In this document: in pieces, positions 1 to 5,186 of the stretch
Layout of the letters: each line of letters opens with the position of its first letter
Numbering within the stretch: position 1 is the stretch's first letter
DNA from: Planctomycetota bacterium
GTDB taxonomy: Bacteria; Planctomycetota; Planctomycetia; Planctomycetales; Planctomycetaceae
DNA length: 5,186 bases
NCBI GenBank assembly: GCA_023429275.1
Contig: JAEYWB010000022.1
Coordinates: 1-5,186 of the forward strand
Reading direction: 5' to 3'
Position numbers and translations under genes: made by a program
Notes under the pieces: generated by a model
The model's input: only the letters and a program-made list of their open reading frames with translations
Told to the model about the DNA's origin: nothing
Databases searched by the model: none

Positions 1-8
1 GGGAAACC

Positions 9-794
9 ATGTCAAAGCTCTTTCGTTCATTGCTGTTGCTGGCTTCGCTGGGAACGACGATCACGGCCGGTGCTGAAGAAGCCTCCGCAGGACCGTTTGA
101 ACGGTTCATCGATCAGGCCAAGGCCTATCACGACAAGCTGAAACCGGCGGTCGCCGATTACAGGAAGTCGGTTTTGAAGTGCTCTTCAAGAACCCAGGCC
201 CTGGGCTCGCTGTACGACGAGGTCCTCACGATCCCGTCGAGCCAGGACCGCGACGCCTGCATCGCGCGCTACAACGAACAGCAGGACGACATCCGTTCGA
301 TGCAGCTGACCCTCGAGACGGAAACGAAGAAGATGGACGCCTCATTGAAGGAAGCCCGCGACTTCCTGGAGCGGAAAGAGAATTCCCAGTGGAGCGACAT
401 CCCTGGGTATCAGAAGCTCGAAACCGTCATCGAGGATGGTGAAGACGCCACATGGAGGGCCAAGTGGATCCCGCGTCCGCGTGCACTGCCGGACCCGATT
501 CCGGCCCCTGTTCCGCTCGGCAGGATCCTGAGCGTCGACTTCGATGACGAGGATCTTGCCATCGGCAAGATGCAACCCGTCGAGGTGACCGTGAAGAACA
601 ACTGTCACTACCGCACGAACGAGTATGAAATCCTCATCTTCTCGCGGCCGCAGAATATTGCGTTCGAAGAGCCCGTCAAGAAGCTCGTCACCGTGGCCCC
701 CGGCGAGACCGGGACGCTCACATGGAACTTCAGTCCCAAGGACAACGAAGCGTTTCGAATCTCCGCGAAGATCGTCGACGTGACGGAACAGTAA
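9..794 (+). CDS. Secreted protein with helical stalk and C-terminal beta-sandwich-like domain, function unknown
   Basis: The 261-residue product starts with a clear signal peptide: basic Lys3/Arg6, a leucine-rich core at 7-18, and likely cleavage after Ala-Gly-Ala (20-22). Mature protein would therefore lie in the periplasm or outside the cell. Residues 30-125 are charged and predicted helical, probably coiled coil. Cys58 and Cys84 lie in that region and could form a disulfide. A proline-rich linker follows (155-169). Residues 172-261 alternate beta-type segments, with a pattern (VEVTVKNN near 191-198, a Pro-Gly-Glu-Thr turn, then TLTWNF) seen in CARDB/Ig-like adhesion or scaffold domains. 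No catalytic motif is visible, so a structural or binding role is more likely than an enzyme. The first Met precedes the signal peptide directly; only eight bases lie upstream (gggaaacc), so the ribosome site cannot be judged fully. The ORF is secure and the function is unknown. Confidence 0.88.
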   Translation: MSKLFRSLLLLASLGTTITAGAEEASAGPFERFIDQAKAYHDKLKPAVADYRKSVLKCSSRTQALGSLYDEVLTIPSSQDRDACIARYNEQQDDIRSMQLTLETETKKMDASLKEARDFLERKENSQWSDIPGYQKLETVIEDGEDATWRAKWIPRPRALPDPIPAPVPLGRILSVDFDDEDLAIGKMQPVEVTVKNNCHYRTNEYEILIFSRPQNIAFEEPVKKLVTVAPGETGTLTWNFSPKDNEAFRISAKIVDVTEQ

Positions 795-853
795 CCCGTC
801 GGCGGGGATGACGGAGTTGGCTTCGAATCGCTTGCCGAGAACGAGAGAGATGT

Positions 854-1504
854 ATGCAACCGGAAGCCAGAGATGCGTCGCCTGACCAGCAGGTCAAAGT
901 CGAGGCCATCCGATTCCCGGGGCGATGCATTTCGTGCGGGAAGGAGACGGACAGACTCGCGGATCTCTCGGGCACTTCCCGGCGACAGTGGAAGCTTCTT
1001 TCGGGACTTCTTGCGGGTGCGCTCATGGTGACGATCGGCTATGCCGCGATGTCGGAAGCCCCGGTCGCAGCCGTGATCGATGTGCTCGGCACATTTGCGC
1101 GGCTGGGGGTCGCCTATCTCCTTCTTTATCTGGTCTTCCTGAACCCGGCTCTGATGCTCTTTCGCTCCTGCCGGCGCAAGGGGAGCCGGCTTCTGTCGAT
1201 TTTCAGTGGTGCCCTACTCGCGATCGTCTGGCTGGGCATGGCCTTCTTTGGTCCGATTGCGGCAGATGGCGACGACACCGCCCAGAACACCGGCCTCGTA
1301 CTGGGACTGTTCCTGACGCTTCTTTTTGCGGTGTATGTGACCTGCCGTCTTACGATTCGCGTTCCCGTCTGTGACCAATGCAAGAAGGGGACGGGAGAAG
1401 CGATCCAGATCACCGACTACTCGCCAAAACGAGGGACTGCCGTTTTCCACTTTCGCGACCCGGTCTACGCCCGGGATTTCGCGCAGATGAATCCCGGCGG
1501 ATGA
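854..1504 (+). CDS. Four-helix membrane protein with split CxxC zinc-ribbon-like motifs
   Basis: The product has 216 residues and no signal peptide. The N-terminal soluble part contains Cys25-x-x-Cys28-Gly (CISCGK). Four hydrophobic segments follow, at about 48-67, 80-102, 113-136 and 147-168, with a basic loop (RSCRRKGSR, 104-112) between the second and third. Directly after the last helix comes Cys173-x-x-Cys176 (VCDQCKKG), then a 40-residue soluble tail. With four helices both ends fall on the same side. The basic loop between helices 2 and 3 suggests that side is the cytoplasm, so the two CxxC pairs could join into one four-cysteine zinc ribbon. Zinc binding is an inference. The start at 854 follows a purine-rich stretch (843-850). 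The ATG at 850 is in another frame that stops after eleven codons. The gene lies 59 bases after its neighbour and may share its transcript. I cannot assign a function. Confidence 0.87.
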   Translation: MQPEARDASPDQQVKVEAIRFPGRCISCGKETDRLADLSGTSRRQWKLLSGLLAGALMVTIGYAAMSEAPVAAVIDVLGTFARLGVAYLLLYLVFLNPALMLFRSCRRKGSRLLSIFSGALLAIVWLGMAFFGPIAADGDDTAQNTGLVLGLFLTLLFAVYVTCRLTIRVPVCDQCKKGTGEAIQITDYSPKRGTAVFHFRDPVYARDFAQMNPGG

Positions 1505-1719
1505 CGGGACGGCTGAGACTGATCCCCTGCGGCGATCGAGCCCGCGGGAACGGACGCGACATTTCGACGGATGGACTCGGTGAGGTCGGCTCTCCCCCGC
1601 GCGGTCAAGCGTCCGCGGCCGGCGCCCGTGTGATGCGTCGCAAGCGGGCATGACGGCCGGACAGCAGAGCGGCGTCGCACTCCGAGCAGCCCATGTCCTC
1701 GTGACGATCAGGTGACTTC
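1505..1719 (+). other. Intergenic stretch, no convincing gene
   Basis: This 215-base gap holds no gene I would defend. A 50-codon frame begins with an ATG overlapping the previous stop (1501-1653), but its product is Arg/Gly-rich and its codon third positions are less GC-biased than those of the neighbours. A weak imperfect hairpin can be drawn at 1652-1676 (GACG-bulge-CCG paired with CGG-CGTC, ten-base loop). It has no T-run, so it is not a standard intrinsic terminator. No good -35/-10 pair is visible, although the gap is long enough to hold a promoter for the next gene. Confidence 0.5.
1710..1715 (+). promoter_or_regulatory. Ribosome binding site for the 1720 start
   Basis: AGGTGA lies four bases before the ATG at 1720 and is a near match to the Shine-Dalgarno core. 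It supports 1720 as the true start. The Met is also followed immediately by a signal peptide. Confidence 0.55.
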
Positions 1720-2250
1720 ATGCAACGACCAGCTCTCCCGACCTGCCTGCCAGGCAGACTTCTCGTGCCGATCGCATCGCTGCTCGTCCTGGCGGCGTAC
1801 AATGCCGCGGCAGCCGACGAGCCGTTTCGCTTTCGAATGGTTGAGTGCCCCGAAGGCTACTTTCGATGCGAGGTTCCGGACAGCTGGCAGTTGATCCGCG
1901 ATCGTCGCGAGGAAGCGCGGACTCATTATCACGGCGTCTATTTCTTCCCGGCCGCGGAGAAAGAAATCCGGCCGACGCTCTCCGTCCGGTACTTCGCACC
2001 GGACAACACCTACTTCGCGAGTGCCGAGGCCTACATCAACCGGCAGACGAAGCCCGGAATCATCACTCTGCGCGATGAGACGGTTTCGGCCGTCCGCGAA
2101 TGCGTCGTCGATGGCCGTCCTGCCTCTGCCTTCACCCGCCACAGCGTCGACTTCTACCCCCCCGAGTCGATCGATACGGAGAAGATCCCGGTCCGAAGCG
2201 AATACCTCGTAATTCCCCATCGAACCGGATTCGTCGTGGTTGTGTTTTAA
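1720..2250 (+). CDS. Secreted PsbP/DUF1795-like domain protein, truncated by in-frame stop
   Basis: Read literally, this is a 176-residue protein. It has a signal peptide with Arg13, a hydrophobic core at 14-27, and probable cleavage after Ala-Ala-Ala-Ala (29-32). The rest alternates beta strands in the style of secreted PsbP/Mog1/DUF1795-type domains: a 'GYFRCEVPDSWQLI' opening near 45-58, then a strand with RPTLSVRYF, a helix with SAEAYINRQ, a strand VRECVVDGRPASAF, and SEYLVI leading to FVVVVF. Family assignment rests on pattern only. Such domains normally end with another strand and a helix, and these are exactly what the frame encodes after the TAA. The literal protein would therefore lack the end of its fold and is probably unstable. 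No enzymatic residues are evident. See the composite entry covering 1720-4026. Confidence 0.7.
   Translation: MQRPALPTCLPGRLLVPIASLLVLAAYNAAAADEPFRFRMVECPEGYFRCEVPDSWQLIRDRREEARTHYHGVYFFPAAEKEIRPTLSVRYFAPDNTYFASAEAYINRQTKPGIITLRDETVSAVRECVVDGRPASAFTRHSVDFYPPESIDTEKIPVRSEYLVIPHRTGFVVVVF
2248..2250 (+). other. In-frame TAA inside a continuous coding frame
   Basis: The codons around this site read GTG TTT TAA GCA CCA. Single-base changes from TCA (Ser), TTA, GAA, CAA, AAA, TAC or TAT would create it. Ser would suit the F-x-A-P position of PsbP-like domains. Because the frame is identical on both sides, a single insertion or deletion cannot explain the interruption. TAA is not used for selenocysteine (TGA) or pyrrolysine (TAG), and the following bases do not match a known strong readthrough context. 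Confidence 0.75.
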
Positions 2251-2598
2251 GCACCAACCGCGAGCTTCGCCCGATGGGAACCGGTCTATCGCCATCTTCA
2301 GGCGACGCTCGAGCTGTCGCCTCGAAACTTCTCACTGCGTGTCGAGGCGCAACTCCCGCTCACGAATGCCGAGGAGACCGAAGCCCAGGTCACGATTCCG
2401 ATCGAGTCGGAACTGCGACGCCGCCCTGGAATCAAGGAAGTTCGCTCCCGGACAACGGATGAAGGCAGCCACACCATTGTCTTCCTGAAGAGGGACGTCG
2501 AAGTCGAAGCCGAGCGAAAGAGAATCCTCGAAGATCTGCCGCGACGACTTTCTCCCCAGTGCCGGCTCGGCAGTGAGATCGAAGCAGACCGCGAGGTC

Positions 2599-4026
2599 AT
2601 GCTGCTCGGATTGTGGTCGGGCGACGGGGCGCGTCCGCGAATCGAGGTGACGGGAGAGCTTTCAACCTATGCCCGGCGGGTCATCGTCGATCGCGTGAAG
2701 TCGATTCCGGGAGTCGCGGCGATCGAAGTCGCCTCCGGAATGACGGAGGAGGTGGAGATCCTTCCCGATTCCGATCGGCTTCGGCAGCAACACATCTCCG
2801 TTGAACAATTGGCCGACACGGTCCGTCAGTATGCCGCCGGGGAGACTCCGGGACTCGACGGCTTGAGACAGGTGGTTTGCGGTGACCGGAGCGGCCATCC
2901 TGTCCGACTTTCCGATCTCGCGGAGATTCGCGTTTCGTCGGAGACACAAGCGGAGAACGTACTCTGGATCCGCGACGATCCGACCGGACCGATGAGGCAT
3001 CCCCCGGCGGTGATCATTGCGGTCCGCGCACTGGTGACAGCCGATCCTGCCGCGGTTTTCCGAGCCATTGAGCAACTGGCGGAAGAACTCAGGCCGCAAC
3101 TGCCCGACACCTGCCATCTGACGACTCAATCGTCGACCGCTGCTCGCGTCTGGGTCCGTTGGCCACCTTCCGAGTCGATGAACAACGGCGAAGAGCAGGC
3201 AGGGCGTGACGCGATCATCGATCAAGTGGCCGAGGATCGGGAGATCCGATCGATCTGGATCACGTCTGTGATCGGGGCTTCCAATCGTCTGTCGCCATGG
3301 CCGGTCAGCGATCTCTGCCTGGGAATGTGGAGCGACGAAGACCAGCGGCTGAAGGCTGTCACGGACCGTGCAGGGGCGCGATTGGGCGATCAAGCCGTTG
3401 TGATCCGGGCCGCGCCGGTCTGGACGGACGGAACGCCATCCCTGTTCGAACCCGAAAGTCTCGGCGCGATCATTCGCGGTCCGGACCGAGTCCGCATGGC
3501 CGATATCGCCGACGCCCTTTCCAGCGAACTGGGTGAAGCAGTCGGCGCAGGGAAGCTGACGATCATCCCCTCGACGACCGATCTCGAGCTGTCGTTTCGG
3601 ATCGATCAGGAACGCGCCGCACGGGCGGGCCTGAAGCCACTGGACATCCGCCGCACGATCAGTCGCTTGCGCGAAGGAAGTCCACTGGGCACGCTGCAGA
3701 TGCCTGGCGGCCGGGACGTGGATATCACACTGAAGGCAGGTCCGGGCCGGGCTGGGGACCCATACCTTTGGAGACGGATCCCACTGGAAACTCCGGAAGG
3801 GATGTCGGTGCCGCTCGAAGCGGTCGTCGACATCGCGATATCGGTGGCGCCGCAAGTACTCCTGCGAGTCTCGGGCGAACCGGCGATATTGCTGAGGGGG
3901 ACCGCCGAGACCGATCGAGGCCGGCTCCTCCGGGAATGGCAACAGGCCGTCGCGAGGGTGCGGGTTCCGCCCGGATTCGCAGTTTCGCTCGAGGGTTTCG
4001 ACCCGCCGGCAAGGCCATCGCCGTGA
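2599..4026 (+). CDS. RND (CusA/AcrB-superfamily) porter-domain protein lacking transmembrane helices
   Basis: ATG 2599 is the first ordinary start codon after the stop at 2250 and gives 475 residues, but it is probably not a natural start. GAGG (2593-2596) is only two bases away. The porter homology already begins around 2332, where codons spell the PN1 signature: a TNAEETEAQ turn, VTIPIE and PGIKEV. The N-terminal half resembles RND loop 1 (PN1/PN2): IPGVAAIEV, a DSDRLRQQHISVEQLADTV helix, VRLSDLAEI and PPAVIIAVRA. The C-terminal half resembles loop 2 (PC1/PC2): SIWITSVIGA, IIRGPD, FRIDQERAARAGLKPLDI, a MPGGRDVDI strand and a closing VPPGFAVSLEG. In true pumps TM2-TM6 lie between the halves and TM8-TM12 follow; here the halves join directly and the protein ends about nine residues after PPGF-AVSLEG. 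Without membrane helices and their proton-relay residues it cannot pump alone. It might act as a periplasmic substrate-binding or docking module, or be a relic. Confidence 0.75.
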   Translation: MLLGLWSGDGARPRIEVTGELSTYARRVIVDRVKSIPGVAAIEVASGMTEEVEILPDSDRLRQQHISVEQLADTVRQYAAGETPGLDGLRQVVCGDRSGHPVRLSDLAEIRVSSETQAENVLWIRDDPTGPMRHPPAVIIAVRALVTADPAAVFRAIEQLAEELRPQLPDTCHLTTQSSTAARVWVRWPPSESMNNGEEQAGRDAIIDQVAEDREIRSIWITSVIGASNRLSPWPVSDLCLGMWSDEDQRLKAVTDRAGARLGDQAVVIRAAPVWTDGTPSLFEPESLGAIIRGPDRVRMADIADALSSELGEAVGAGKLTIIPSTTDLELSFRIDQERAARAGLKPLDIRRTISRLREGSPLGTLQMPGGRDVDITLKAGPGRAGDPYLWRRIPLETPEGMSVPLEAVVDIAISVAPQVLLRVSGEPAILLRGTAETDRGRLLREWQQAVARVRVPPGFAVSLEGFDPPARPSP

Positions 4027-4027
4027 C

Positions 4028-4032
4028 GAGGA
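4028..4032 (+). promoter_or_regulatory. Ribosome binding site for the 4040 start
   Basis: GAGGA lies seven bases before ATG 4040, just after the upstream stop at 4024-4026. Position and spacing support the 4040 start and suggest translational coupling to the porter-domain frame. Confidence 0.6.
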
Positions 4033-4039
4033 ACATCGG

Positions 4040-5186
4040 ATGGATCGCAAGCAGATTCTTCGACTTGGCCTCCTGGCCAGCTTCCTGCTGTTTGCCCCTT
4101 CGCCCCGCGACATCATCGCCGCGCCGATCGAGGGTGGCCAGATCGAGGCGGCGCGACTCGGATGGCTTGAGATCGTGCGTGATCTTGAGCAGCGGCGTCT
4201 CGCGGCTCCGGAGGACGCGGCCCTCCTCCAGAACCTGATCGTCGCCTATACACATCTGAACGTGCTCGAGCGGGGAACCGCTCGCGGTAACAACCTCTGC
4301 CGACTGATCCCCCAGGCTCTCCGCGAGCATCGACGGCTGCCGGGGCCGACGACTCCCGAAGACGAGGCGGTTCTCTGCGGATGCGAGTCGCTGCTCGCCT
4401 TTGAGTGGGGGCTCTATCCGCTCCTTGGACCGCGCCTCGAACCATCAGGCGAGGAAATCTCCAGCGTGCTGAGTCGCGCGATGCGAGCGATCGGCCAGGA
4501 CGGTTTCGATCGCCGTTCCGAACTCAGTATCCGCTGCGGTGCGGCGCCGCTCCGAGTCGGTGTGTGGAGCCTCAGTGGAAGCATGCCCGACGCGGATGTC
4601 GGCACGGTCTTTCACTATTACTTCTTTCCGGCCTTTGATGAATCGCAGGGCTTGCCCCGCTTCTGGATAACGCTGGCGAGCGAACAGATTGGAGCCGCGC
4701 GCCGCTTCTACCTCTACGCCCATCAGGGTTACGACCGAAAGCCGCTCAAGATCTACGGCACGCGAGAGCCCGCCTACGACGAACTCGCCGGCGACGTCTC
4801 CGCGGCGATTCGTCACATGGCCGGCGACATGTTTCAACCGGCTGGTGCCGCAGGCCGTCGGCGAGCGCTGGTGCCGACCCTGCTGGTGGCGACTGCGCTG
4901 CTCCTGATCGTCTTCCGAGTTCTCAGAAGTCGAATCGCCGCTCCCGCACCAGCGCAGCCCGGGAGATCAGAATTGACGATCGCGCTGCCTCTGATGGCAC
5001 TGGCCCTTGTCGCCGCGGCCGTCGCGGAACCCGGGTCGCCGCAGAAAGAGGAATCTGATCAGTTCGAGTTTCCGCCGGAGGCCCAGGAGTTTTTCGGCGA
5101 AGTCAGCTCACATCTGGCGCGGGCAGGAGTTTCGTTATCGACCAAACCGGCGTCGGCGGAGGGGGCCAATGAGGCTCCTGTTGAGC
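4040..5186 (+). CDS. Exported, membrane-anchored protein with TPR-like N-terminal region (partial, runs off the right edge)
   Basis: The frame stays open for 382 codons to the end of the window with consistent GC-rich third positions, so the C-terminus is missing. Residues 1-28 form a signal peptide or anchor (Arg3/Lys4/Arg8, core 9-19, possible cleavage after Ala27-Ala28). Residues 32-80 are helical with a TPR-like pattern (AARLGWLEIVRDLEQ, then AALLQNLIVAYTHL). Residues 105-150 are more helices, with Cys112-Gly-Cys114. About 165-265 is mixed alpha/beta with aromatic strands (VFHYYFFPAF, RFYLYAHQGY). A strong hydrophobic helix follows at 276-295, flanked by arginines, then a short Pro/Ala linker and a second hydrophobic segment at 312-329, then an acidic, disordered-looking tail. 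Most of the protein is therefore probably periplasmic, held by the later helices. I recognise no family. It starts 13 bases after the porter-domain frame and is likely in the same operon. Confidence 0.8.
   Translation, partial: MDRKQILRLGLLASFLLFAPSPRDIIAAPIEGGQIEAARLGWLEIVRDLEQRRLAAPEDAALLQNLIVAYTHLNVLERGTARGNNLCRLIPQALREHRRLPGPTTPEDEAVLCGCESLLAFEWGLYPLLGPRLEPSGEEISSVLSRAMRAIGQDGFDRRSELSIRCGAAPLRVGVWSLSGSMPDADVGTVFHYYFFPAFDESQGLPRFWITLASEQIGAARRFYLYAHQGYDRKPLKIYGTREPAYDELAGDVSAAIRHMAGDMFQPAGAAGRRRALVPTLLVATALLLIVFRVLRSRIAAPAPAQPGRSELTIALPLMALALVAAAVAEPGSPQKEESDQFEFPPEAQEFFGEVSSHLARAGVSLSTKPASAEGANEAPVE
5158..5162 (+). promoter_or_regulatory. Ribosome binding site for a gene starting at 5169
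   Basis: A perfect GGAGG lies six bases before ATG 5169. It falls inside the frame of the upstream gene, so it could be chance in G-rich DNA, but the spacing is ideal. Confidence 0.45.
5169..5186 (+). CDS. Possible start of the next gene (first six codons only)
   Basis: ATG 5169 opens a frame reading Met-Arg-Leu-Leu-Leu-Ser, which looks like the start of a signal peptide, behind GGAGG at ideal spacing. The upstream gene is still open in a different frame here, so the two would overlap by at least 18 bases. That is common for coupled genes. The window ends before anything else can be said. Confidence 0.4.

Larger units (their letters stand above)
1720..4026 (+). pseudogene. Interrupted gene: secreted PsbP-like domain fused to TM-less RND porter domains
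   Basis: One frame runs 768 codons from ATG 1720 to TGA 4024-4026 with a single in-frame stop, TAA, at codon 177 (2248-2250). The codons across the stop read as one continuous domain: VVVVF before it, then APTASFARWEPVY, which resembles the closing strand and helix of PsbP/DUF1795-type domains. Composite layout: signal peptide 1-32, PsbP-like domain about 36-200, first RND porter half about 204-472, second half about 473-760. The expected RND landmarks are present: VTIPIE 224-229, PGIKEV 236-241, IPGV 329-332, VRLSDLAEI 395-403, IIRGPD 584-589, RAARAGL 632-638 and PPGF 750-753. No hydrophobic helix occurs anywhere after the signal peptide. I call it a pseudogene because of the stop. If the stop is a sequence error or is read through, this is an intact and unusual gene. 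Its downstream neighbour begins 13 bases later. Confidence 0.68.

Noticed and set aside
795..806. Small inverted repeat CCCG-TCGG-CGGG after the first gene
   Set aside because: The stem is only four base pairs and no T-run follows, so it is not a credible terminator.
1501..1653. 50-codon frame with ATG overlapping the stop of the four-helix gene
   Set aside because: Arg/Gly-rich, weak third-position GC bias and no motif; the ATGA overlap alone is not enough.
1708..2295. 195-codon minus-strand frame over the PsbP-like region
   Set aside because: It is opposite a + strand frame with signal peptide, ribosome site and domain pattern; no start context or motif of its own.
2240..2488. Frameshift at the TTTT near 2245 as an explanation of the interrupted gene
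   Set aside because: The shifted frame gives an Arg/Ser-rich sequence without RND features, while the original frame continues the homology directly after the stop. No shift is needed.
2662..4116. 484-codon open frame on the minus strand opposite the porter-domain gene
   Set aside because: The product is Arg/Pro-rich with no recognisable domain, and the + strand frame shows clear RND motifs. Long antisense frames are expected opposite GC-rich coding DNA.
3725..4330. 201-codon minus-strand frame across the junction of the last two long genes
   Set aside because: Low-complexity Arg/Ser/Pro composition, and it spans two well supported + strand frames.
1..5186. CRISPR arrays, tRNA/rRNA, insertion sequences, attachment sites
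   Set aside because: I saw no regularly spaced repeats, no tRNA-like cloverleaf, no transposase motif and no terminal inverted repeats on reading both strands.

Overview
The window is GC-rich, with G or C favoured in third codon positions, and every credible gene is on the + strand. Most products carry an export signal or membrane helices and have no family I can name outright. Long secreted proteins of odd domain composition in a GC-rich Gram-negative suggest Planctomycetota or a similar lineage. That is an inference from style, because there is no rRNA or marker gene here.

Layout. Positions 9-794 encode a secreted protein with a long helical stalk, a proline-rich linker and a C-terminal beta-sandwich-like domain. 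Positions 854-1504 encode a four-helix membrane protein with a CxxC pair on each side of the membrane block. A 215-base gap (1505-1719) holds nothing convincing. From 1720 to 4026 one reading frame runs for 768 codons and is broken once, by TAA at 2248-2250. Before the stop it encodes a signal peptide and a PsbP/DUF1795-like secreted domain. After the stop it completes that domain and then reads as the periplasmic porter domains of an RND efflux pump (CusA/AcrB superfamily). Both porter halves are present, but no RND transmembrane helix is. A second exported or membrane-anchored protein starts 13 bases later (4040) and runs off the right edge. It has a TPR-like helical region and two late hydrophobic segments. 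A further gene probably starts at 5169 behind a perfect GGAGG.

The main point is the 1720-4026 locus. It looks like an RND porter stripped of its membrane domains and placed behind a signal peptide and a PsbP-like domain, so it cannot be a proton-driven pump by itself. The in-frame TAA sits inside the first domain. The 592 codons after it are open, in the same frame and recognisable as protein, and no ATG, GTG or TTG occurs in frame until 2599, which is already inside the porter homology. The options are a recent nonsense mutation, a sequence error or stop readthrough. A gene caller would report two separate proteins and hide the real architecture. The tight spacing to the gene at 4040 suggests co-transcription and possibly a shared envelope role; this is inferred from position only.
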